From: Promethearchaeota archaeon
Lineage (GTDB): Archaea > Asgardarchaeota > Lokiarchaeia > Sigynarchaeales > SOKP01
Assembly (NCBI GenBank): GCA_016839905.1
Contig: JAEOTJ010000080.1
Coordinates: forward strand, 1 to 41,905
DNA length: 41,905 nt
Reading direction: 5' to 3'
The notes under the pieces were generated by a model that saw only the letters and a list, made by a program, of their open reading frames with translations, searched no databases and was not told the DNA's origin. Numbering within the stretch: the stretch's first letter is position 1; every line of letters begins with the position of its first letter. The position numbers and the translations under genes were made by a program. Positions 33,999 to 41,813 of the stretch are shown here, piece after piece.

Positions 33999-34763
33999 TT
34001 ATTTAATTTCTATAAATTTTAATAATCCTAATCGGTCTAAACTCTCAATTATTTTCTCAACATCAGTTTCTGGAAGCCCTGCTTCTTCGGCAATATCCGC
34101 AGCAGTGTGGAACCCATCTGCTAAATGGGCAATTTTATATTGTTGCTCATTTATAATTCCTTGGTTGATTACTTGCTTTGGAAGTCGCTTTGTCGTCCAT
34201 TCTGGTTTTTTATCTGAGACTTGTCTTAGGTCATCTTCACTAAGGATAAGCCCTTTTTTTGCAATCTTTGCTTGAGATTTAATAAAATCCTTCTTATATA
34301 TTTTTAAAATTGGTAATTTTATTGGAAATTCCGCAACTTTTCCATCTTTTAAAATTTCATCAATAATTTCATCAAAACCTTTGAAAATCCTAATATCCCC
34401 AGACCAAGATTCAATTATATCACCATGTCGTTCAATGAATTTATCAATAATATCACTTAAAGCTTTATGTGTAACTTTTGAATCATCATTTTTATCAGCT
34501 GCGGCAGTTAATAATATGCCCCCCTTAAAGACTAACATCAGATAAAATATCTGCATGTATTCACTAATAGATATGCATTATCTATTATCTATGACTTTAA
34601 GTTCTCCAGAACCTTTGGAGAACTCAACACTAAAGTCTTTAAGGGCAGTAAGAAATCCTGAAACTAAATCTTGATTAAATTCTATTGATCCATATTTCCT
34701 ATGAATTAAGCAAATACCCGTTGTTTGATGAATAAGATATACATTGTGTAAGATGCTCAACAC
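33999..34763 (-). CDS. Longin-domain protein with C-terminal winged helix, containing a 30-nt intron
   Basis: Exon 1 is 34763-34589 and exon 2 is 34558-33999; joined they give 244 aa. The N-terminal longin-like domain reads MLSILHNVYLIHQTTGICLI, FLTALKDFSVEF, then GELKVIDMQIFYLM across the junction and ILLTAAADKNDD, followed by the helix ALSDIIDKFIERHGD. The C-terminal 60 residues look like a winged helix (IAHLADGFHTAADIAEEAG, ETDVEKIIESLDRLGLL). In the unspliced genome a TAA stop interrupts the frame after GELKVIDNR, leaving fragments of 61 and 185 codons, neither a complete domain. Longin domains bind small GTPases and membranes in eukaryotic traffic. The fold call is moderate; the split and its repair are clear. 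Confidence 0.8.
34559..34588 (-). other. 30-nt bulge-helix-bulge intron in the longin gene
   Basis: Minus strand: exon 1 ends GTCATAG. The intron is A, TAATAGATA, loop ATGCA, TATCTATTA, GTGA, AT. Exon 2 starts ACATGCAG. The inner helix is 9 perfect base pairs. The central helix TCAT/GTGA is 4 bp (one G-U), with bulges AGA and ATA. Cuts after the second base of each bulge remove exactly 30 nt, delete the TAA stop, and give GTC ATA GAC ATG CAG, i.e. V-I-D-M-Q. The outer helix is weak, as in the rpoB intron (one G-C pair, then an A-A mismatch). Confidence 0.88.
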
Positions 34764-34887
34764 CTCTCTTTAATTTAACATATTGTGAAATATTTTTTTC
34801 ATTTTTATAATTAATAATCCACTTAATATTTATAATTTCTCTTTAAATAAAAATTAATATAATAAGATATGGAAAATAAAGACTTAT

Positions 34888-35205
34888 ATGAATCAAAATT
34901 ATTTATTTCTCTCAACCGTGCCAAATCTAGAGGAAGGAAAAAAAATTGCTAAAATATTAGTTGAAAACAAAATTGCTGCTTGTGTTAATATTACTCAAAA
35001 TATTTGCTCTATTTACCAATGGAAAGGAAAAATAGAGGAAGATAATGAATTACTTTTATTAATCAAAACTACAGAAAATAATAGCAATCAATTAATCCAA
35101 AAAATAAAAGAACTTCATAGCTACGACACGCCAGAGATTATAGGCCTAAAAATCGAAAAAGGATCTGAAAAATACTTGAAATGGATTAACGAAATAGTGG
35201 ATTAA
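34888..35205 (+). CDS. cutA: CutA1-family divalent-ion tolerance protein
   Basis: A 105-aa protein matching CutA1: FLSTVPNLEEGKKIAKILVE, then KIAACVNI, SIYQWKGKIEEDNELLLLIKTT, the HSYDTPEIIGLKI strand and the C-terminal YLKWINEI. CutA1 forms very stable trimers with a ferredoxin-like fold and binds divalent metal ions; its cellular job is still debated. Length is typical. Its stop codon is directly followed by the ATG of the next gene, so the two are probably cotranslated. Confidence 0.93.
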   Translation: MNQNYLFLSTVPNLEEGKKIAKILVENKIAACVNITQNICSIYQWKGKIEEDNELLLLIKTTENNSNQLIQKIKELHSYDTPEIIGLKIEKGSEKYLKWINEIVD

Positions 35206-36042
35206 ATGGATATTGATATTTTTCGATTAAATTGGGTTTTTATTGATATAGTTATTATTTTTTTGCTTATTATCCTACTTATTATCGTTAAATTATATAA
35301 AAACTCGGCAAGATGGAGAGGTTCTTTTTCAAATGAAGCAATCGTTTATAATATTTACACCAAATCAGATTTAAAACTAAATAATCTTAATATAGTACCT
35401 AAAAAATGGAATTTAGTAAGAAATACAGCTCTCAAGAAAGAGAATTCCTCAAAACCAATCGTTATTATAATTAGAACAAACCATAGAAAAAAATTATTGC
35501 ATATATTAACTGAGGGTTTCGTAAGCTATGGCTTTAACGTAATCAATATATCTCTAAAAATTAAACCTCAAACTAATTATAATCCCCTTGATAAAACCGT
35601 GCAAGATGAAACAAAAAATCTTATTTCTACGATAGTAAATGATTTAAAAAAAATGAGTTTAATTTTTAATTCAAATTATGTTATAATTAATTACTCCAAA
35701 TCCATCTTATCCTATAATTCTTTATTTTCTGATGTTAGGAATGATGGAATGATCATAATCAATCCTAAAATTAATCGTTTGAACATAAAGAATATTTCTG
35801 AAATCAATACTCTACCAAAAATTAAAACTTCTTTTTCTATTATTTTTAGCAAAAAATCAATATTATTATTTGGAAATAAAAATCTGGGGAATTTTTTTAA
35901 ACAATATTCCAAAGATATTATTAATAAGCTTAGATTTTTTGTCTTTGATAAAGCAAGAATGTCGTTTAAATATTATGAGACTATTCTTCTAAGTAAGATA
36001 ATTAATTTAATAGAAATGAATATAATTAAATCTTCTACTTAA
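35206..36042 (+). CDS. Membrane-anchored protein of unknown function, 278 aa
   Basis: A single N-terminal transmembrane anchor (about residues 10-29, FIDIVIIFLLIILLIIVKL) is followed by a soluble alpha/beta domain. The segment PIVIIIRTNHRKKLLHILTEGFVSYGFNVINISL resembles the start of an alpha/beta-hydrolase or Rossmann-type fold, and later strands (YVIINYSKS, GMIIINPKI) fit the same layout. No catalytic Ser-His-Asp set is evident, so it may be an inactive relative. It starts at the base after the cutA stop and is 9 bp ahead of the nucleotidyltransferase gene, within one apparent operon. Confidence 0.58.
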   Translation: MDIDIFRLNWVFIDIVIIFLLIILLIIVKLYKNSARWRGSFSNEAIVYNIYTKSDLKLNNLNIVPKKWNLVRNTALKKENSSKPIVIIIRTNHRKKLLHILTEGFVSYGFNVINISLKIKPQTNYNPLDKTVQDETKNLISTIVNDLKKMSLIFNSNYVIINYSKSILSYNSLFSDVRNDGMIIINPKINRLNIKNISEINTLPKIKTSFSIIFSKKSILLFGNKNLGNFFKQYSKDIINKLRFFVFDKARMSFKYYETILLSKIINLIEMNIIKSST

Positions 36043-36051
36043 CCAAATTAT

Positions 36052-36753
36052 ATGTCTAAAGAAAAGATTTTAAGAGAATATCACAATTCTATTGTTTATA
36101 CGGAAGAGAAGTGGAGGCTTTTAGAATCAAAGAGAAAAAGAGCAATAATAATTTTGGAAATGTTTAGAGAATTTAATCCGTTCGTTTATGGAAGCATCGC
36201 ACGTGGAGATATAAATAAAAATAGCGATATTGATATAATATTCTTAAATCAATTACCTACTTTTCAAATTGAATTGATATTGCATAAGAATAATTTCGAT
36301 AATTACATTAGGGAAATAATTATGGCAACTCCTCAAGATTCAATAAAGCTATATATTTATTTAAATGAATTTGAGAGCATCACAATTCCTTTAACAAAGT
36401 TGGATAAAAAAAAACAAGAATTTTATAATTTTGGAGGAAAAATAGAATTAAATCAATTAAAAGAAAACATCAGGGTGCCTGGAATAGATAAAAGATTAGT
36501 ATTTATAAAACCTAACGTAAAAGGCCATGAGGAATACTCTGTTATTAATCAAGAACATATTGCTGCTAAGGAACTCGGTATAAAAATTGATACAATTATG
36601 GAAAGAAAAAAAGTTCTTTTAAAAAGAGAAAAATATGGAAGAACGGGTGTTTTCTTGAAGCAAGAACTTGCAAAAGAGGAGTCTATTGAAAAAGTAATTA
36701 AAAATCTCGCTAATAAAAAGTCAATAGTAAGAAAAAAAATATATCAAAAATGA
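36052..36753 (+). CDS. Minimal nucleotidyltransferase-fold protein (archaeal COG2413-like)
   Basis: A 233-aa protein with the polymerase-beta-type motif GSIARGDINKNSDIDIIF: G47, S48 and the metal-binding D59 and D61. The C-terminal 90 residues form a basic helical domain (KEYGRTGV-like region EKYGRTGVFLKQELAKEE). This architecture matches a group of predicted archaeal nucleotidyltransferases that often sit beside a radical SAM gene. The third catalytic Asp is not obvious by eye. The substrate is unknown; RNA or a small molecule are both possible. Its stop overlaps the start of the radical SAM gene (ATGA). Confidence 0.75.
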   Translation: MSKEKILREYHNSIVYTEEKWRLLESKRKRAIIILEMFREFNPFVYGSIARGDINKNSDIDIIFLNQLPTFQIELILHKNNFDNYIREIIMATPQDSIKLYIYLNEFESITIPLTKLDKKKQEFYNFGGKIELNQLKENIRVPGIDKRLVFIKPNVKGHEEYSVINQEHIAAKELGIKIDTIMERKKVLLKREKYGRTGVFLKQELAKEESIEKVIKNLANKKSIVRKKIYQK

Positions 36754-37910
36754 AAAAAGTTCATATTTTAGAATCTAAAGGAAAAACCTATTACTTAAAA
36801 CGTAGGGGACTTCCTAAAGGGTGTCAATATTGTCTGAAGGGACAAAAAGCAATTCTATTTTTAAATGGTATTTGTCAAAAGCCAAATCATTGTTCTTTTT
36901 ATTGCCCACTTTCAGAGGAAAGAAAGGACAAAGAGGTTACCTTCGTAGATGAGATTGAAATCTCCTCTAAAGAGGAGTTATTAGAAGAAATACATAAAAT
37001 AAACGCAAAAGGAATGAGTATTACGGGTGGAGAACCATTATCTGTTCTCAATCTTGAGAAAACTCTCAATTATATTGAATATGTTAAATCTAATAAAGGG
37101 GAAAAATTTCATGTTCATCTTTATACTAATGGGCTCAACTTTACTGAAAAAATAGCTAAAAAATTATCAGAAGCGGGATTAGACGAAATTCGATTCCATC
37201 CTCCTAAAGATAAATGGGATAATATTCAAATAGCTCTAAATAGAGGATACTCTGTGGGTGTTGAAGTTCCTGTTATTCCAGAAGAGAGTGATTTGAAAAA
37301 CCTTGAAGAATTAATCATATTTTTGGATAAAATTGGTGCTGAATTTATAAATCTGAACGAGTTTGAAATGTGTGTTACTAATAGCAAGGCTTTAAAACAG
37401 AAAGGGTTTACATTGAAAGAAGATACTATTGCTTCAGTTGTTAGTAGTAAAGAAATGGCCCTTGATTTGATAAAAAAACTTGGAACTAAGGTTTCGATAA
37501 AAATCCATTTTTGTTCCATAATTGCTAAAGATTATTATCAATTGAAGAATAGATATTTACGTAGAGCAAAGACAATCAAATTACCTTATGAAGTAATAAA
37601 TAATGAAGGCCTACTATTATTTGCTCAAATTTATGGGAATAAAGATAAACTAGAATTGTTTTATTATTTCTTACTATCTAATATTAAAATCCCAAAAAAA
37701 AAACTAATCTTAGAAAAAGAATATCTTAAATTACCTTATTATATAGTTATAGATAATAATTTCAAGGATTTATTAAAAAGATTTGAACTAAAAGGTAACA
37801 TCATCGAAATCACACCTTTTAGAAACCCAAAATATCAACAAATTACAGAAACAACTCCAATTGAAGTTTTTAGAAAAGAAATTGGTCTATATGAAGATAA
37901 AGAGCGTTAA
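36750..37910 (+). CDS. Radical SAM protein (COG2108-like) with unusual cysteine spacing
   Basis: A 386-aa radical SAM enzyme related to pyruvate formate-lyase activases. An N-terminal C25-x2-C28 probably binds zinc. The cluster motif is FLNGICQKPNHCSFYCPLS with C42-x5-C48-x3-C52, not the usual Cx3Cx2C. The SAM-binding GGEP (SITGGEPLSVL) follows, and the TIM-barrel strands are recognisable (HVHLYTNGL, EIRFHPP, VGVEVPVIP). Archaeal relatives read GLCxxxCFYCPL, so this protein seems to have extra residues in the loop. The gene overlaps the nucleotidyltransferase start by 4 nt and the GNAT gene by 20 nt. The reaction is unknown. Confidence 0.8.
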   Translation: MKKVHILESKGKTYYLKRRGLPKGCQYCLKGQKAILFLNGICQKPNHCSFYCPLSEERKDKEVTFVDEIEISSKEELLEEIHKINAKGMSITGGEPLSVLNLEKTLNYIEYVKSNKGEKFHVHLYTNGLNFTEKIAKKLSEAGLDEIRFHPPKDKWDNIQIALNRGYSVGVEVPVIPEESDLKNLEELIIFLDKIGAEFINLNEFEMCVTNSKALKQKGFTLKEDTIASVVSSKEMALDLIKKLGTKVSIKIHFCSIIAKDYYQLKNRYLRRAKTIKLPYEVINNEGLLLFAQIYGNKDKLELFYYFLLSNIKIPKKKLILEKEYLKLPYYIVIDNNFKDLLKRFELKGNIIEITPFRNPKYQQITETTPIEVFRKEIGLYEDKER

Positions 37911-38361
37911 AAATAAGGATTTATCTAAAATTTATAATATAGAGCGAGAAGTATTCAAAGAAGATGCATTTTCTAAGGATTTAATTCAAAAATTAATTAG
38001 AGAAAATTTTTTGTTTTATAAATTAGAAAAATCTGGTTTGAAAAAGGTATTAATAGGATTTGTTATTATAATTAAAGATAGAAGTGATCGAGTTAATATC
38101 ATTAATATTGTAATTAATCCAAAATTTCAAAATATGGGATATGGTACTTTATTAATGAAAAAGACTCTCGAAAGAATAAAACAAATACAAGATATAAAAA
38201 TCGTATTATTAAATGTAAAAATTATAAATAATATTGCAATTCATTTGTATGAAAAGTTTAAATTTGAAATTGTTAAAAAAATAGATAATTATTATCAATC
38301 GGGGCAAAGCTCTTATGAAATGCAATTAAAAATTGATCCTTGTAATAAAAAAAGTTTATAA
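37891..38361 (+). CDS. GNAT-family N-acetyltransferase (RimI-like)
   Basis: About 156 aa with the GNAT fold: MKIKSVKNKDLSKIYNIERE, the strand VLIGFVIIIKD, then VNIINIVINPKFQNMGYGTLLM, which holds the acetyl-CoA loop (Q/R-x2-G-x-G/A, here QNMGYG). The C-terminal NVKIINNIAIHLYEKFKFEIV is the typical last strand-helix unit. RimI/Ard1-like members acetylate protein N-termini. I start at the ATG at 37891, which overlaps the radical SAM gene by 20 nt; an upstream TTG (37861) would add ten residues that do not fit the family. It ends the cutA-to-GNAT operon. Confidence 0.85.
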   Translation: MKIKSVKNKDLSKIYNIEREVFKEDAFSKDLIQKLIRENFLFYKLEKSGLKKVLIGFVIIIKDRSDRVNIINIVINPKFQNMGYGTLLMKKTLERIKQIQDIKIVLLNVKIINNIAIHLYEKFKFEIVKKIDNYYQSGQSSYEMQLKIDPCNKKSL

Positions 38362-38440
38362 ACAACCTCTATTATAATATTGATATAAAAATAATTACAC
38401 AACCTATTACAACATATGAATAAAAAGGTGTTAAATTAAA

Positions 38441-38593
38441 TTGCCGCAACTTGATAATGAATTGAAGGATGCAATTAAAAAAGGAGTATCCTTAGAAAAA
38501 GTATCTGATGATGAAATAAAAAAGAGAGAAGAAGAGAAAAAAAAACGAATGGAAGAGTTAGAAAAAGTAAAAGAAGCACTTGGAGAGAAATAA
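38441..38593 (+). CDS. Small charged helical protein, 50 aa
   Basis: A short frame beginning with TTG (PQLDNELKDAIKKGVSLEKV) and running through SDDEIKKREEEKKKRMEELE to a stop at 38591-38593. AAGGTG lies about 10 nt upstream of the TTG, and the following spacer is AT-rich with no competing frame. The product is a highly charged single helix, perhaps a coiled coil. Codon use looks coding (ordered Lys/Glu periodicity rather than stops). No family is recognised. It lies alone between the GNAT gene and pelota. Confidence 0.55.
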   Translation: MPQLDNELKDAIKKGVSLEKVSDDEIKKREEEKKKRMEELEKVKEALGEK

Positions 38594-38755
38594 CCTTAAA
38601 TTAAATTATTTTTTTATTTTTTAATTTGTTTTGTATCATTATTTAATTAAAATTATATCTTTTTATCTTAAATTACTATTTTAGCAATTTAATTATTCAA
38701 TTATAGATTCTTTTATTATATATACAATATATTTCTTATGGAGTTTAGTTCTTAA

Positions 38756-39829
38756 TTGAAAATTCTTGAGGAAAATAAAAAATCAGGAGAAATAACTATA
38801 AAGATAGATAATCTTAATGATTTATGGTCATTATATAATATTATTTCTAAAAATGATCAAGTTTCAGCTCGAACTCAAAGAAGGGTGATAATAAGAGAAG
38901 GAACTAAAGGAGAACGCAAAAATATGAAATTAAAATTAAATGTTGATGATGTATCCTTCCATGAATTTTCAAATAGATTAAGAGTTAAAGGGACCATTTT
39001 AGAAGGCCCCGAGGATTTTGTTAGTTTTGGTACTTATCATACATTTAATATTGAACCAGGGCAAGTAATCCATATTATTAAAACTAAATGGTTAAAGCAC
39101 GAAAAAAAGAGACTTACAGAAGCTTCAAAGTTCGAGTCAAACTACATAATGTTCTTTATTGCAATTGAAACAGGCTTAGCAACTCTTGCAATTATAACAA
39201 ATTTTAGTCATAAAAGAATCACTGTCATAAAAACTCACATACCTGGAAAGAGATATGCTCAAGCTAATAGAAATAAAGCGTTAAATGAATTCTTTGACAA
39301 TATTGTAAAAGTAATTGAAGAAAATATAAAACAGACTGAAATTAATTCTATCATTGTCTGTGGTCCTGGAAATACAAGGAACCACTTAATAAAACATATT
39401 AAAGAAAATTATAATCCTGATTACTATTCTAAAATAAAAAGTATCCACGCAAGTTCAGGAACAGAAAGTGCTATTTTAGAAACATTAAAATCTAAAGAAT
39501 TAACTTTGATAAAAAGAAATGTAAAGGTACTGGAAGAGACAGAAAAAATCGAAGAGATTTTTACACTTTTAAGTACTGATGATGATCTTATTGCCATTGG
39601 ATTTGACGAAATTACTGGTGGTGCTGAAAGAGGAGCAATCAAGGATCTATTCGTTGCGGATATTATGATTAGAGGAACTTCAAAAGAACAAAAGCTTAGA
39701 ATAGAGGATATCATAATCAATGTAGAGAAAGCTGGAGGTAAAGTACACATTTTAAGTAGTGAACACCCCACAGGTCAACAAATCATCGATTTGGGATCGC
39801 TAATTGGAATTTTAAGATATAAATTTTAA
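38756..39829 (+). CDS. pelA: Pelota (Dom34) mRNA surveillance factor
   Basis: Archaeal Pelota rescues stalled ribosomes with aEF1A and ABCE1, the archaeal no-go/non-stop decay pathway. The 357-aa product starts with the Sm-like domain (GEITIKIDNLNDLWSLYNII, VSARTQRRVIIREGTKGE, KGTILEGPEDFVSFGTYHTF). The central domain has GPGNTRNHLIKHIK, and the C-terminal domain has LIAIGFDEITGGAERGAIKDLFVAD and VHILSSEHPTGQQI. The GGQ motif of true release factors is absent, as expected. Start is TTG, with a GGAG about 12 nt upstream. The length is normal. Confidence 0.96.
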   Translation: MKILEENKKSGEITIKIDNLNDLWSLYNIISKNDQVSARTQRRVIIREGTKGERKNMKLKLNVDDVSFHEFSNRLRVKGTILEGPEDFVSFGTYHTFNIEPGQVIHIIKTKWLKHEKKRLTEASKFESNYIMFFIAIETGLATLAIITNFSHKRITVIKTHIPGKRYAQANRNKALNEFFDNIVKVIEENIKQTEINSIIVCGPGNTRNHLIKHIKENYNPDYYSKIKSIHASSGTESAILETLKSKELTLIKRNVKVLEETEKIEEIFTLLSTDDDLIAIGFDEITGGAERGAIKDLFVADIMIRGTSKEQKLRIEDIIINVEKAGGKVHILSSEHPTGQQIIDLGSLIGILRYKF

Positions 39830-39838
39830 ATTAAAAAA

Positions 39839-40873
39839 ATGACTTCTGAAGTAATATATGTGGATAAAAACTCTGGAATTCCTCTCAGAGGAGTCGATTT
39901 TCTTGGAATAATTGATCGCGGGACAAATATTATTGAACTTAAACCTTTAACTTTATGTAATATAAAATGCAAGTATTGTTTTGTTAGTGCGGGAGATTAT
40001 GAAAATAATTTCATTGTGGATTTTAAATATTTAGTGGAAAATGTAAAAGATATTATCGATATTAAGGGAAATTATGATATTGAAATCCATATAGCTCCCT
40101 ATGGTGAAATATTGCTTTATTCTGAACTTGATAACTTGTTAAAAGGGCTATGGAAAATTCCAGGAATTAAAGTCATTTCAATACAAAGCAATGGTTTATT
40201 GTTAAATGAAGAAATTATTAAAAATTTAAGCGAGTCTAAAGTTACGCGCATAAATATAAGTTTAAATACTTTAAATCAAGAAAGAGCCGAATATTTATGT
40301 AATTGTAAAAAATATAACTTAAAAAATCTTATTGAAAATATTCAAATCCTGTTAGATTCCGATATTGATTTGCTACTTGCACCTGTTTGGTTTCCTGGAG
40401 TAAATGATAAGGATATTGAAGATATTATCAATTTTATTGTTGATAAAAGAAATCAAGGGTATTCTGAAAAAAAAATCCAAATTGGCATTCAGAAGTACTT
40501 AATCTATAAAACTGGAAGAAAACTTAAGAAAATAAGACCGAAATCTTGGGATTATTTTTATGAGCAATTAACTAAACTTGAGAAAACATATGGTATCAAA
40601 CTCAAACTCGGGCCAAAAGATTTTGGAATTCATAAAAGAAAAAAAATTTTGACAACAAAGCTGAAAAAAAATGATTTAATAAATGTAAAGATAATTTCAA
40701 AAGGAAGATGGAAAAGAGAATTGATAGGTGAAATTGAAAAAAATTACGGAATTAAGTTGTTGCTTAAAAAACCTTTAAAATTTACAAATAATATGATTGG
40801 AAAAGAAATTAAAGCAAAAATTATTAAGGCAAACTATAGAAATAATATTATAACAGCTTATTTTCCTATTTAA
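39839..40873 (+). CDS. Radical SAM protein with C-terminal TRAM domain (COG2100-like)
   Basis: A 344-aa archaeal radical SAM enzyme. The cluster motif is C40-x3-C44-x2-C47 (TLCNIKCKYCFVS). Barrel strands follow (IEIHIAPYGEILL, KVISIQSNGLLL, RINISLNTLN, LLLAPVWFPGVND). The C-terminal 65 residues form a TRAM-like OB domain that binds RNA (DLINVKIISKGRWKRE ... IGKEIKAKIIKANYRNN), so the substrate is probably tRNA or rRNA. It starts 9 bp after pelota on the same strand, consistent with a translation-linked pair. The precise reaction is unknown. Confidence 0.85.
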   Translation: MTSEVIYVDKNSGIPLRGVDFLGIIDRGTNIIELKPLTLCNIKCKYCFVSAGDYENNFIVDFKYLVENVKDIIDIKGNYDIEIHIAPYGEILLYSELDNLLKGLWKIPGIKVISIQSNGLLLNEEIIKNLSESKVTRINISLNTLNQERAEYLCNCKKYNLKNLIENIQILLDSDIDLLLAPVWFPGVNDKDIEDIINFIVDKRNQGYSEKKIQIGIQKYLIYKTGRKLKKIRPKSWDYFYEQLTKLEKTYGIKLKLGPKDFGIHKRKKILTTKLKKNDLINVKIISKGRWKRELIGEIEKNYGIKLLLKKPLKFTNNMIGKEIKAKIIKANYRNNIITAYFPI

Positions 40874-40960
40874 GAAAAATGTAAATAAATTTAAAAAAAG
40901 AAAATCTGTTAAACATATAAAAGATAATATAAAAATATGAAATAAAATATAGAATGGAAT

Positions 40961-41590
40961 GTGAGAAAAGTGCCTATTATAACACACGAAGATGAACTGG
41001 AATTAGCCAAGGGTGAAAAAGAGCTCGTAAGCAATCTTAAAAAATTATCTAGTGCTCAAAAAACTGTTATTAATACTCAAAAAAAACTTGCGGAAAATAT
41101 CACAAGGATGAATAACGTGCGAGAATCTTTAAATCACATTTTAAGAGATGTATTAAGACAAATGCAAACTTTAGCAAGAGAGCAAAAATCTAATGTAAAA
41201 GATGAAGAAATAAATTTATTTCAAGATCTCGTTAATAAAAATGATGAATATATTGAAAATAATAAGAATTGGTTTAATTCTATAAAGGACTTAGTTATTC
41301 GTAAGGAATATTTTTTAGAAAAAAAAAATGATTTTGCTAATGCTTTAGCCGATGTTGCCAATAAAAGAGCTGGAGTAACAAAAAAAGCTTTAAATGTAGA
41401 AAAATCAAAAAATAAGTTAATTGAAGGAGAAAAACTAAATATACTAGATCAACAATTAAATGACGCTCAAAGGGAGTTTGATAGAGCTCGAGATATATTA
41501 CTTAAACAAATTGTTCAATTCTTGCAAGTCAGGGATGAAATTAATGCTTTATGGATAAATTTAAAAAATTCCATTTCAGAAATGAGTTAA
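40961..41590 (+). CDS. Coiled-coil protein, BAR-domain-like, 209 aa
   Basis: An almost entirely helical, charged protein starting with GTG (40961) or, three residues later, GTG (40970). Three long amphipathic helices span about residues 10-75, 85-135 and 140-207. The order resembles eukaryotic BAR/sorting-nexin domains: an antiparallel three-helix coiled coil in which the last helix carries REFDRARDILLKQIVQFLQV and then RDEINALWINLKN. BAR dimers bend membranes. Similarity is in layout only; no sequence signature proves it. Another possibility is a generic coiled-coil scaffold. No membrane segment or enzyme motif is present. Confidence 0.6.
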   Translation: MRKVPIITHEDELELAKGEKELVSNLKKLSSAQKTVINTQKKLAENITRMNNVRESLNHILRDVLRQMQTLAREQKSNVKDEEINLFQDLVNKNDEYIENNKNWFNSIKDLVIRKEYFLEKKNDFANALADVANKRAGVTKKALNVEKSKNKLIEGEKLNILDQQLNDAQREFDRARDILLKQIVQFLQVRDEINALWINLKNSISEMS

Positions 41591-41813
41591 AATATAACAC
41601 TTATTTCCCCACTTCATATTTTTTTGTAAATGAAATAAATTTTCAAATCAAAATAAATTTATTAAACACAAACACTATATATTTATTAGAAAAAATTAGT
41701 CAAATTTATTTTAAAATAACTTACAGAATAAGGTAAATTGCTTTAATTTTTATATATTTAACCTAATTATTATATTCATAAAATTTTTCAAATAAATAAA
41801 AAGAAGAAAAAAA

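Noticed and set aside
33999..34763. Separate genes of 61 and 185 codons
   Set aside because: Together they make one longin-like domain, and the break is repaired exactly by removing the BHB insert.
36860..36920. A further BHB intron explaining the odd cysteine spacing of the radical SAM protein
   Set aside because: No hairpin with a 4-bp central helix is present, there is no stop, and the extra residues number only three.
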